Origin: a bacterium
GTDB lineage: Bacteria; Krumholzibacteriota; Krumholzibacteriia; LZORAL124-64-63
Direction: 5' to 3'
Assembly (NCBI GenBank): GCA_018814885.1
Contig: JAHIYU010000021.1
Span: forward strand, 1 to 40,680
DNA: 40,680 bases
Both the position numbers and the translations under genes were made by a program. Positions 6,784-14,862 of this stretch are shown here, in pieces (within the stretch, counting starts at the first letter, position 1; every line of letters starts with the position of its first letter). The notes below the pieces were generated by a model. That model did not search any database. It was not told where the DNA came from and was given only the letters and a program-made list of their open reading frames with translations.

Positions 6784-8049
6784 CTAGGGAAGAAACGCCT
6801 TCACGTCGCCCAGCTTGCGCGGCAGGTATTCCTCGATGACGTAGTTGAGCCCGTGCTTGGCCAGCGCCTGCTGCTCGGCGCGGACCCCCATCTTGATCAT
6901 CTGCAGCAGCGCCATTTGCCACGGCTTGTGGTGCAGGATGAACGGGTCGTTCTTCAGGGCGTCCCTGGCCCGCTTGACGTCGACGTCCTTCAGGGGATGC
7001 GTGGGCAGCTCGTAGTCGACGATGTCCTGGGGCGTGATGCCCAGGAAACGCGCCCGCGGCACGCAGAAGTACTCGTTCAGGTGCGCCGCGTTGCCGCTGC
7101 CCACCTTCAGGGTGCGGTAGATGTTGGAGAAGCCGTAGGGATCGCCGTCCACGAAGACGTAGACGGGGATCTTCTTCTCGTCCGACAGGCGCCGCACGAA
7201 GCGCCGGCAGGCCCGCGTGGGCACGCCGCCCAGGGAGATCAGCACGCAGTCGGTCTGCTTCCAGTAGTTGTGCTTGACCAGGCGCTGGAACATGCCCGCG
7301 GTCTCGATGCAGAGGATGAATCTGGCATCGGTCTCGAAGCCGAGATGTTCCACGGAGATCGGGATCGAGTAGGCGCCGCTGCCGAACTTCGTGCAGTCGA
7401 TCCTCAACTCCTCGCCCGTGTCGCGGTCGTGGTCGATCACCACCAGCCGGCCCGCCACGTCGCCGCCCTTCTCCTCGGGGACGAAGCCCAACTGCTCGCG
7501 GTTGACCGAGAAGAAGGCCTCCACGTCCTCCATCACCGCGTCCGACTCGGGCTGCTCGCTGAAGCGCGCCTCCTGCCAGTTCTTGCTGACGTAGTAGGCC
7601 TCTCGCTTGGTGGCGATGTCGTCGGTCCGCACCAGTTCCTGCGACAGCGACATCATCTTGAGCGTCTGGGCGAAGGTCTTGACCGTGCTGACGGTCAACG
7701 TGCGCTCCTTGTTGCGTCCCTTCAGCTCGAAGTAGCCGACCTTGGGCTGGTACTTGACGTTCTGCAGGGAGCGCACCGGGAAGCGCAGCGACGGTTTGCG
7801 ACCCTCGAGGATGCTGGTGCGCACCACGCCGGCCTCTTCCTTGATGCGCTTCAGCAGGGACGTGCCCGAGACGGGCGCCGGCTTGGGCGCGGCGCCGACC
7901 GCCGGTTTCGCCTTCGGTCCGGCTTTCGCCTTCGGCCGGGCCTGCGGTTTGCCGGCCGTGGTCTTCTTATTGCCCGCGCTCTTGCGCGGCGGCTTCGCGG
8001 CGTCGAAGTCCAGCTCGGCCTGCTGCTTCCTCTCGGGTGTCTCAGGCAC
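6784..8049 (-). CDS. top6A: DNA topoisomerase VI subunit A (Spo11-like)
   Basis: 421 residues. With subunit B this type IIB enzyme cuts both DNA strands and relaxes or decatenates DNA. The winged-helix catalytic motif TKREAYYVSKNW contains the nucleophile, expected to be the second Tyr (Y153). The Toprim domain shows E249 (CIETAGMFQ) and the DxD pair in VFVDGDPYGF (D301, D303). Residues about 1-63 are a Lys/Ala/Pro-rich tail not needed for the fold. The start is a GTG at 8049 with CAGGAGA upstream; it overlaps the M32 peptidase stop by eight bases (GTGCCTGA). Topoisomerase VI is typical of archaea and plants and sporadic in bacteria. Confidence 0.93.
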   Translation of the reverse strand: MPETPERKQQAELDFDAAKPPRKSAGNKKTTAGKPQARPKAKAGPKAKPAVGAAPKPAPVSGTSLLKRIKEEAGVVRTSILEGRKPSLRFPVRSLQNVKYQPKVGYFELKGRNKERTLTVSTVKTFAQTLKMMSLSQELVRTDDIATKREAYYVSKNWQEARFSEQPESDAVMEDVEAFFSVNREQLGFVPEEKGGDVAGRLVVIDHDRDTGEELRIDCTKFGSGAYSIPISVEHLGFETDARFILCIETAGMFQRLVKHNYWKQTDCVLISLGGVPTRACRRFVRRLSDEKKIPVYVFVDGDPYGFSNIYRTLKVGSGNAAHLNEYFCVPRARFLGITPQDIVDYELPTHPLKDVDVKRARDALKNDPFILHHKPWQMALLQMIKMGVRAEQQALAKHGLNYVIEEYLPRKLGDVKAFLP

Positions 8050-9553
8050 GGATGTCTCCTGTTGCCAAGTTGTAGAGCGCGCCGAATTTGTGGCGCAGAT
8101 AGTCGACGAAGGGCCGGCTGTCGAGGGTGCGGCCGGTGGCCAGCCGGCAGAGCTCGCCGGCCGTGTGCCGGCGGCCGTGGACATGGATCTTGTCGCGCAG
8201 CCAGTGCTGCAGGGGCAGCAGTTCGCCGCGCTCGATCTTTCCGTCGAGATCGGACAGCTCGGCGCTCGCCGACGCGAAGAGCTGGGCCGCGTAGATGTTG
8301 CCCAGGGCGTAGGTGGGGAAGTAGCCGAAGAGTCCGAACGACCAGTGGATGTCCTGCAATACGCCCTCGGCGTCGTTGCGCGGGGTCACGCCCAGGTCCT
8401 CGGTCATGCGCTCGTTCCACTGGCCGGGCAGGTCGTCGATGCCGATGTCTCCGCGCAGCAGGGCGCGTTCCAGCTCCATGCGCAGGATGATGTGCAGGTT
8501 GTAGGTGACCTCGTCGGCCTCGATGCGGATCGGTGTCGGGCGCACGATGTTGACGGCGCGGTAGAAATCGCCGGGCCCGAGGTCGTCGAGCGCGCCCGGA
8601 AAGAACCCATGCAGCTGCGGCATCAGCCAGGTGACGAATTCCAGGCTCCGCCCGATCTGGTTCTCCCACAATCGCGACTGCGATTCGTGCATGCCCAGGC
8701 TCACCGCCTCGCCGAGCGGAAGCCCGGCCTCCTCCATCGACAACCCCTGCTCGTACAGCCCGTGGCCGCCCTCGTGGATCGTGGAGTAGAGCGACTTGGC
8801 GAGGTCGCGCTCGTCGTAGTGGGTGGTCAGGCGCACGTCGCGCGCGCCCACGCCCGTGGTGAACGGGTGCGTCGACCTGTCCAGCCGTCCCGCCTTGAAG
8901 TCGAAGCCCATGGCTATGAGCACGCGGTGGCTCAGGGCGATCTGGGCCGGCTCGGGGAAGCGGCGCCGCGACAGGGCGTCGTCGTGCGGCCCGGTCTCGC
9001 CGATGGCGGTGACCAGCGGTTTCAGCTGCGCGCGCAGGTCGGCGAAGATCGCGGCGACCTCGGACGTGTCGGCGCCCGGCTCGAATTCGTCGAGCAGGGC
9101 GTCGTAGGGCTCGTTCGCGTAACCCAGGGCTTCGGCCTGGCGACGGCGCAGCTCCAGCACCTCGGCGAGCAGGGGGCTGAAGAGGGCCCAGTCGTCGTTC
9201 TCGCGCGCCCGGGCCCAGGCCTGCTGGGCGAGCGTGGTCACGCGCGCCAGCTCGGTCACCAGCTCGCGCGGCACCTTCACCGCGCGGTCGCGGTCGCGGG
9301 TCGTCTCGCGGATGTTCGCCGCGCGCGCCTCGTCCAGCTCGGACGCGGCCAGTTCCGCCAGCAGGTCGCCCAGCTCGACGCTCACGGTGCGGTCGTGCAC
9401 CAGTCCGCTCAAGAGCGCGCGCGCCTCGGCCCGCGAGGCCAGTCCGTCGACGGGCATATAGGTTTCCTGGTCCCAGGACAGCAGACCCTGCGCCGAATTC
9501 AGGGCGCGAATCTCCGCCATGTGCTCCCGATATCGTTCATATGCTTTCGGCAT
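8042..9553 (-). CDS. M32-family metallocarboxypeptidase (Taq type)
   Basis: 503 residues, the normal length for thermostable carboxypeptidase 1 / carboxypeptidase Taq. The zinc motif HEGGH (260-264) and the third ligand region GMHESQSR (E290) are intact, as are the family signatures HPFTTG (229-234) and the late [23 protein letters not shown] segment. The protein has no signal peptide and should be a cytoplasmic exopeptidase removing C-terminal residues. The ATG at 9553 has GGGGAG 8 bases upstream; a GTG at 9571 is possible. It is 24 bases from the top6B stop and overlaps top6A by 8 bases, so it lies inside the topoisomerase VI operon. No functional link between the two activities is known to me. 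Confidence 0.93.
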   Translation of the reverse strand: MPKAYERYREHMAEIRALNSAQGLLSWDQETYMPVDGLASRAEARALLSGLVHDRTVSVELGDLLAELAASELDEARAANIRETTRDRDRAVKVPRELVTELARVTTLAQQAWARARENDDWALFSPLLAEVLELRRRQAEALGYANEPYDALLDEFEPGADTSEVAAIFADLRAQLKPLVTAIGETGPHDDALSRRRFPEPAQIALSHRVLIAMGFDFKAGRLDRSTHPFTTGVGARDVRLTTHYDERDLAKSLYSTIHEGGHGLYEQGLSMEEAGLPLGEAVSLGMHESQSRLWENQIGRSLEFVTWLMPQLHGFFPGALDDLGPGDFYRAVNIVRPTPIRIEADEVTYNLHIILRMELERALLRGDIGIDDLPGQWNERMTEDLGVTPRNDAEGVLQDIHWSFGLFGYFPTYALGNIYAAQLFASASAELSDLDGKIERGELLPLQHWLRDKIHVHGRRHTAGELCRLATGRTLDSRPFVDYLRHKFGALYNLATGDIRA

Positions 9554-9577
9554 CCGCAGTTCTCCCCCCACTGCTGG

Positions 9578-11275
9578 TTACATCTTGCGGCTTCGTTCGA
9601 GCGTATCGGTCAGGGCGACGATTATCTCCTCCCGGTCCCGCTCGGCGAGTCCGAGCATGTCGCGCAGCGCGTCGCCGATGTGCGGTATGTATTTCTGGAT
9701 GTACGACTGCTTCTTCAGCGCCTCGCTTTCCCGCACGCGTCGCCGGACGTGCCGGTGCAGCTGCCGTCCGGCCTCCTGCAGGGCCAGCTTGATCTCCTTG
9801 ACGATCTCCGGGTAGTGGGCCACGGCCTCCTTGCTCTCCGAGGTGAAGGGCACCCACACCGAGGCCATGTGCACCAGGATCACCAGCGGCCCCGACGGCA
9901 GGGCGCCCCTGGCCTGCTGCAGCCCGTAGCTCCGCCACTTGTTGGCCAACACCGCCTTGTGGATGGCGCAGGCCGAGGCCTGGTAGAGCAGGGGTACCCG
10001 GTTGGCGTAGCGCAGCATCTGCGCCGGCTCCTCGGCGGGCAGGCGTCCCCCGTAGGCCAGTCCCACCTCGATCTGGAAGGGATTGCCCCTGTACACCGCG
10101 GGGGGGCGCGTGACGGCGGTGGTGAACTCGCAGTCGAAGCCCTGCCGCAGGCCGGCCAGGATCAATTCCGAGCCGATGGGCGAGAGGCAATCGGTGGGCG
10201 GATTGGGGATACGGGTGTCGTTGACGGCGTCCAGCAGGGCCTGCACGTCGTCGCGATCCATGTACCGCGTGGATTTGCGCGGCGGCATGCCGGCCTTCTC
10301 CAGGATCTGCGAGCAGGTCTTGGGCCCCACGCGGCAGAACTCCTTGCGCAGGAATCCACCGATATTGCGCTGCTTGCTCTCCTTGAGCATGCGCAGCATC
10401 ATGCCCAGCTCCACGCCGTAGGGATGGGGCTGGATCTCGCTCGTTTCGACGGGCAGTTCCGACGCGGCGCGCGGATAGATTATCTCCTCGCCGCGCGGCG
10501 AGCGGTAGACGAGCCTCACGTGGGGGTTGGCGACGGCGGTCTGGCGCAGGTAGGTGTCGACCGAATGCTGGCCTCGCTTGTAGGAGCCGGTCAGCTCGAT
10601 CTCCACGCGCGTGCCGTGGGCCTGCTCCCAGTCCAGCTCCTCGTCCTGCTGGACGACGGGTTCGTTCTTCTTCATGTCCAGGATCAGCTCGAAGCGGTGG
10701 GCCAGGGGCTGCTGCTGGGTGCGGCTGACGATCACCACCGGCTTGCCGGTGGTGAGCTGGCCGTACATGCCGGCGGCCGAGATGCCGATGCCCTGCTGGC
10801 CTCGGCTCTGGCGCAGGCTGTGGAACTTGGACCCGTAGAGCAGCTTGCCGAAGATGCGCGGCACCTGCTGGCGGACGATGCCGGGGCCGTTGTCCTGGAC
10901 CACGACCCGGTAGCGCTCCTCCTTGACAGGCGCCACCGCGCCCTTGCGCCTGCCGGCCTTCGGCTTGTCGCCGTTCAGCTCCAGGGCGACGGGTTCGTCG
11001 TCCTTGCCGTTGTCTCCGTTGCGCCTGCCGTTGCCGTTGGCGGCGGCCACCGGCTCGATCTCGATCAGGATCTCCGGCAGGATGCCGGCCTCCTCGCAGG
11101 CGTCCAGGGAGTTGTCGACCGCCTCCTTGATGGTCGTCAGCAGGGCCTTGGCCGGCGAGTCGAAGCCGAGCAGATGCCGGTTCTTGGTGAAGAACTCGCT
11201 GATGGATATCTCGCGTTGCTTGCTGGCCATGCTCTGGGCGGTGGCTCTGGCGTGGGTTTTTCTGGTTGCGGGCAT
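9578..11275 (-). CDS. top6B: DNA topoisomerase VI subunit B (GHKL ATPase)
   Basis: 565 residues. The GHKL ATPase motifs are clear: N-box EAVDNSLDAC (51-60), G1 DNGPGI (128-133) and G2 GQQGIGISAAGMYG (159-172). A helix-two-turn-helix region and the transducer domain follow, ending in a long basic helix near HRHVRRRVRESEALKK. ATP binding dimerises this subunit and drives strand passage with subunit A. Between the N-box and G1 is a low-complexity Gly/Asn/Arg/Lys insert (about 76-120), absent from the compact archaeal domain as I know it. The ATG at 11275 follows a TGGAG site. It is the first gene of the proposed top6B-M32-top6A-M48-NUDIX operon. Confidence 0.93.
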   Translation of the reverse strand: MPATRKTHARATAQSMASKQREISISEFFTKNRHLLGFDSPAKALLTTIKEAVDNSLDACEEAGILPEILIEIEPVAAANGNGRRNGDNGKDDEPVALELNGDKPKAGRRKGAVAPVKEERYRVVVQDNGPGIVRQQVPRIFGKLLYGSKFHSLRQSRGQQGIGISAAGMYGQLTTGKPVVIVSRTQQQPLAHRFELILDMKKNEPVVQQDEELDWEQAHGTRVEIELTGSYKRGQHSVDTYLRQTAVANPHVRLVYRSPRGEEIIYPRAASELPVETSEIQPHPYGVELGMMLRMLKESKQRNIGGFLRKEFCRVGPKTCSQILEKAGMPPRKSTRYMDRDDVQALLDAVNDTRIPNPPTDCLSPIGSELILAGLRQGFDCEFTTAVTRPPAVYRGNPFQIEVGLAYGGRLPAEEPAQMLRYANRVPLLYQASACAIHKAVLANKWRSYGLQQARGALPSGPLVILVHMASVWVPFTSESKEAVAHYPEIVKEIKLALQEAGRQLHRHVRRRVRESEALKKQSYIQKYIPHIGDALRDMLGLAERDREEIIVALTDTLERSRKM

Positions 11276-11320
11276 CTGGCTCCATCCCTTCGGGCCCGGA
11301 ATTGGCGGCGACAGACAGAT

Positions 11321-11349
11321 AGACTACAGGTCGGGACGCGGGAGATCAA
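11321..11349 (-). promoter_or_regulatory. Possible promoter of the topoisomerase VI operon
   Basis: In the 121-base gap upstream of top6B the reverse strand has TTGATC (11344-11349), 17 bases, then TAGTCT (11321-11326). This is only 7 of 12 consensus bases. A better -35 (TTGACA, 11395-11400) overlaps the preceding stop codon but lacks a good -10. Transcription might also come from the upstream gene. Confidence 0.25.
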
Positions 11350-11396
11350 GAATTCGCGGCAAAGCAACGATTCTCGGGACACGTCGTCAGAGGCTG

Positions 11397-12380
11397 TCAA
11401 CGGAACATGGCCTTCAGATCGCCGAAGGATGATGTCTCGGCCGGCACGATCTGGTCCGTGCAGGAGAAGGTCAGCAGGTAGGCGCCGGCGCCCTCGCTCT
11501 GCACCTCGTGGAAGGCGTCCACGGCCAGGTAGTAGGTTTGTCCGGCGCCGGTCAGGTTCCGGTGGATCAATTCCTCGGCCCCTTCCACGCCGGCCCCGTC
11601 GGCGAACGCCACGCACTGCGAGCCGGGTTCGCAGCCGTCGAAGAGCCAGATGGCGGCGTCGAAGAAATGCTCCGAGATGCCGGCCGTCACCTCGGCGCTG
11701 TCCGACAGGGAGACCGCGTACCACTGTTCCCCGCCCCGCTCCAGGTAGGTGGCGCAGGCGTCGGCCAGCAGCTGGTTGGGCTGTGCGAACAGGTTGCCGT
11801 CGAGGCCGACGGGCTCCTCGCCGCAGACGACCGCCACGGCGTCGCCGCAGACGCCCGGCGGCGGCCCCGAGGCGTAACCGTGCAGGTCCACCGCGAACGG
11901 CCCCTCGGCTCCCAGGTAGCCGTCGACGATCAGGACATACGGTTCGGCGCGCGACGGCAGGTTCACCACGAACTCGCTGCTGTGCCAGGCGGCACAGGAA
12001 TCGCTGTCGCAGTCGGTGAGCAGGAAAAGGTCCAGGTCCACCTCTGCGTCGAGGCGCACGTGCAGGTTCACGTCCTGCTGGACGTCCAGCAGATAGACGG
12101 CTTCCGGACCGGTCTCCTGCCAAGCCACGCAGGCGTAGCCAGCGACCGCGGACGCGCCGCCGGTGGTGTCGCCGGACTGCGTCTCGTCGGTGGCCAGGGT
12201 CACGACGAGCGTGGGGGCGCCCCCGCAGGGCGGGATCTCGCCCCGTGGTGCCCGGAACGCCGGCCGGGCGGGCGCCGGCTCGTCCTTGGGCACGGCGAAG
12301 GGGAGGGGGGCGGCGGGGGACGTCGCGGACCACGAGAGGATCAGCATCGCCGCGACGAGCAAGGATGGAATGAATCTCAT
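11397..12380 (-). CDS. Secreted protein with PPC-like repeats
   Basis: 327 residues. A signal peptide is clear (MRFIPSLLVAAMLILSWSATSPAAP). The mature protein contains two similar beta-sandwich segments (about 50-155 and 185-310) with the rhythm of bacterial pre-peptidase C-terminal (PPC) domains: LDVQQDVNLHVRLDAEVDLDL followed by YVLIVDGYLG, and YAVSLSDSAEVTAGI followed by YYLAVDAFHEV. Several cysteines (GCEPGSQC, CDSDSC) may form disulfides. No catalytic domain is present, so it is probably an adhesion- or polymer-binding surface protein. The ATG at 12380 was chosen for the signal peptide, although its ribosome site is weak; the frame stays open for another 62 codons upstream. It is divergent from wecB. 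Confidence 0.7.
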   Translation of the reverse strand: MRFIPSLLVAAMLILSWSATSPAAPLPFAVPKDEPAPARPAFRAPRGEIPPCGGAPTLVVTLATDETQSGDTTGGASAVAGYACVAWQETGPEAVYLLDVQQDVNLHVRLDAEVDLDLFLLTDCDSDSCAAWHSSEFVVNLPSRAEPYVLIVDGYLGAEGPFAVDLHGYASGPPPGVCGDAVAVVCGEEPVGLDGNLFAQPNQLLADACATYLERGGEQWYAVSLSDSAEVTAGISEHFFDAAIWLFDGCEPGSQCVAFADGAGVEGAEELIHRNLTGAGQTYYLAVDAFHEVQSEGAGAYLLTFSCTDQIVPAETSSFGDLKAMFR

Positions 12381-12519
12381 GACAGCCGCCCGTGTCCCTG
12401 TTGCCCTTGCGTCGGTTTTCGCCGGGGCGATCTTGCAAATGATCCAGGCTTGAAGCACATTAGAATCCGTCCGAACCTGGAAACCCGTATCTCGATCAAG
12501 AATAAACCAAGGTCGTTCC

Positions 12520-13620
12520 ATGTCCCAGAAGATCTTCCTCATCGCCGCGGCCCGTCCCAACTTCATGAAGATCGCGCCGATCTGGCGAGTTCTGGTGAAG
12601 GCCGAAGGTCTCGAGCCCGTCCTGATCCATACTGGCCAGCACTACGACATGAACATGTCGGACGTGTTTTTCGCCGATCTCGGCTTGCCCCGCCCGAACC
12701 TGCACCTTGGCGTGGGCAGCGGCAGCCACGCCGAGCAGACCGCCGGCGTGATGCTCAAGCTCGAACGCATCTGCCGCGAGGACCGGCCGGCCCTGGTGCT
12801 CGTCGTGGGCGACGTGAACGCTACCATGGCCGCGGCGATCACGGCCAAGAAGCTGTGCATCCCCGTGGCGCACGTGGAGGCGGGGCTGCGCAGTCGCGAC
12901 TGGACCATGCCCGAGGAGGTCAATCGCATCCTGACCGACGCGGTGGCCGACCTGCTCTTCACGCCGTCCCAGGATGCGGACGATAACCTGCGCGCCGAAG
13001 GCGTGGCAGAGGAGCGCATCAAGCTGGTCGGCAACGTCATGATCGACAGCCTCGTCAATGCGGTGAAGAAATCGCGGGCTCTGGCCAAGCATGCCGATTT
13101 CGGACTCGATTCCCGCGGCTACGGCCTGGTCACGCTGCACCGGCCGGCCAATGTCGACGATCCGGCCTCGCTGCGCAGGCTCTGCGACGGCCTGGATGCG
13201 CTGGGCACGCCCCTGATCTTTCCAGTCCACCCGCGCACACGCAAGGTCATGGCGGCCAACCGGCTATCGGACCGATTCGCGGGCGACGACTCGCAGGTCA
13301 CTCTCACCGAACCGATGGGTTACGACGACTTCCTCAATCTCACAATGCACGCCCGCTTCCTGCTCACCGATTCCGGCGGCATTCAGGAGGAGACCACCTA
13401 TCTGGGCATCCCCTGCCTGACACTACGGCCCAACACCGAGCGGCCCATCACCATCGATGTGGGGACCAACGAGCTGGCCACGCTGGATTCCCTGCCGGGA
13501 CAGGTTGCGCGCATCCTCGCCGGCGAATGGAAAAAGGGACGGGTGCCCGATCTCTGGGACGGCGAGACCGGGACGCGCATCGTCGCGATCCTGCGGACCT
13601 GGCTGGGTGCCCGGGCCTGA
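12520..13620 (+). CDS. wecB: UDP-N-acetylglucosamine 2-epimerase
   Basis: 366 residues, the size of non-hydrolysing UDP-GlcNAc 2-epimerases, which convert UDP-GlcNAc to UDP-ManNAc. Family features: N-terminal AARPNFMKIAPI, the HTGQHYD segment, HVEAGLRS, TLHRPANVD, FPVHPRTR and the nucleotide-binding LTDSGGIQEE followed by RPNTERP. It begins the polysaccharide locus. No UDP-ManNAc dehydrogenase (WecC) is adjacent, so UDP-ManNAc itself may be the donor, fitting the WecG/TagA-type transferase at 18339. The ribosome site is weak (AAGG, 9 bases upstream). No convincing promoter was found between 12381 and 12519; TAGAAT at 12461-12466 is a possible -10 without a -35. Confidence 0.93.
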   Translation: MSQKIFLIAAARPNFMKIAPIWRVLVKAEGLEPVLIHTGQHYDMNMSDVFFADLGLPRPNLHLGVGSGSHAEQTAGVMLKLERICREDRPALVLVVGDVNATMAAAITAKKLCIPVAHVEAGLRSRDWTMPEEVNRILTDAVADLLFTPSQDADDNLRAEGVAEERIKLVGNVMIDSLVNAVKKSRALAKHADFGLDSRGYGLVTLHRPANVDDPASLRRLCDGLDALGTPLIFPVHPRTRKVMAANRLSDRFAGDDSQVTLTEPMGYDDFLNLTMHARFLLTDSGGIQEETTYLGIPCLTLRPNTERPITIDVGTNELATLDSLPGQVARILAGEWKKGRVPDLWDGETGTRIVAILRTWLGARA

Positions 13621-13685
13621 GCGCCCCGGGCCCGACCGATGCCGTAATTTCTTTAATGCTATCGTGATTCCCGCCGATACGCTTT

Positions 13686-13716
13686 TTGACGAGTCGCCGT
13701 TGCACGTCATTATACA
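13686..13716 (+). promoter_or_regulatory. Possible promoter upstream of capE
   Basis: TTGACG (13686-13691) and TATACA (13711-13716) are 19 bases apart in the 227-base gap between wecB and capE. Both boxes are reasonable, but the spacing is two bases longer than ideal. The leader to the capE ATG would be about 125 bases. The gap is more A/T-rich than its neighbours, and I see no other gene in it. Confidence 0.35.
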
Positions 13717-13847
13717 TTGGCTTTCAAGCCGGGGTGTTCTATCATTCTCGGACACTTGACGCGACGACGGGGTTTTGCCGGGGCTGCCATCCCCGAGTGG
13801 AAATCTCTGCTGTCTTCACCGTGAAAACCGGAAACGGGGATCACCGC

Positions 13848-14858
13848 ATGTTCAATGACAAGACCCTGATGATCACGGGCGGTACGGGCTCCTTCGGCAA
13901 TGCCGTGCTCCGCCGGTTCCTGGATACCGACATCGGCGAGATCCGCATATTCAGTCGAGACGAAAAAAAACAGGACGATATGCGGCACCTGTATCAGAGC
14001 GACAAGATCAAGTTCTACATCGGCGATGTCCGCGATCTGGCCAGCCTGCGTTGCGCCATGCGGGGGGTTGATTACGTCTTCAGCGCCGCCGCCCTCAAGC
14101 AGGTCCCGTCCTGCGAGTTCTACCCCATCGAAGCAGTTCGCACCAACGTACTGGGGACCGACAATACCCTCAAGGCGGCCATCGATAACAAGGTCCGCAG
14201 CGCCATCGTCCTGAGTACCGACAAGGCTGTCAATCCCATCAACGCCATGGGCATCTCCAAGGCTCTCATGGAGAAGGTGGCGATCGCCCAGTCGCGGAAC
14301 CTGGCTCCCGATGAAACGACGATCTGCGTGACCCGTTACGGCAATGTCATGGCATCGCGGGGGTCGGTGATCCCCCTGTTCGTCAGCCAGATCAAGGCCG
14401 GTCAGCCGCTGACCGTCACCGATCCCGAGATGACCAGGTTCATGATGTCTCTCGAGGACGCCACCAATCTTGTGCTCTTCGCACTCGAAAAAGGCAACTC
14501 CGGGGACACGTTCGTGCAGAAGTCTCCCGCGGCGTCCCTCGGTCAACTCGCCGGCGTCCTGACGGATATCTTCGCATCCGACGTCCCTGTCCAGATCATT
14601 GGCACGCGCCACGGCGAGAAGAAGCACGAGGCGCTGCTCAATCGCGAGGAGATGATCCGGGCGAGGGATCTGGGCCGGTATTACCAGATCTCCTCGGACA
14701 CCCGGGATCTGAATTACGAGCTCTATTTCGAGAAGGGCGAGCAGAAGGTATCCCGGGAAGAGGACTACACCTCGGAAAACACGACCCAGCTGAGCGACGA
14801 CGAGCTCAAGGCGATGCTGCTGGACCTCGACTACATCAAGCAGGAACTGGGAGCTTGA
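13848..14858 (+). CDS. capE: UDP-GlcNAc 4,6-dehydratase/5-epimerase
   Basis: 336 residues, an extended short-chain dehydrogenase of the CapE/WbjB type. This enzyme starts UDP-N-acetyl-L-fucosamine synthesis by dehydrating UDP-GlcNAc at C4-C6 and inverting C5. The NAD-binding loop GGTGSFGN (7-14 region) is intact; other landmarks are FSRDEKKQDDMR, the SAAALKQVPSCEFYP stretch, LSTDKAVNPINAMG with its following K, and TRYGNVMASRGSVIPLF. The C-terminal tail (SREEDYTSENT) is typical of this branch. The ATG at 13848 has GGGGA upstream; the open frame extends to 13686 but without similarity. capF and capG follow with gaps of 4 and 1 bases. Confidence 0.93.
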   Translation: MFNDKTLMITGGTGSFGNAVLRRFLDTDIGEIRIFSRDEKKQDDMRHLYQSDKIKFYIGDVRDLASLRCAMRGVDYVFSAAALKQVPSCEFYPIEAVRTNVLGTDNTLKAAIDNKVRSAIVLSTDKAVNPINAMGISKALMEKVAIAQSRNLAPDETTICVTRYGNVMASRGSVIPLFVSQIKAGQPLTVTDPEMTRFMMSLEDATNLVLFALEKGNSGDTFVQKSPAASLGQLAGVLTDIFASDVPVQIIGTRHGEKKHEALLNREEMIRARDLGRYYQISSDTRDLNYELYFEKGEQKVSREEDYTSENTTQLSDDELKAMLLDLDYIKQELGA

Positions 14859-14862
14859 GGGG

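Noticed and set aside
7742..12019. A very long open frame on the forward strand antisense to the topoisomerase VI operon, and similar long antisense frames at 673-2373, 5824-8490 and 28949-31432
   Set aside because: Their translations are low-complexity (Arg, Gly, Ala, His, Gln rich) with no recognisable motifs, and each lies opposite a gene with clear catalytic motifs. They arise from strong GC bias at third codon positions.
13606..13640. Terminator after wecB from the CCCGGGCC / GGGCCCG repeats
   Set aside because: The pairing is only four or five bases without a T-tract, and the repeats are largely self-palindromic.
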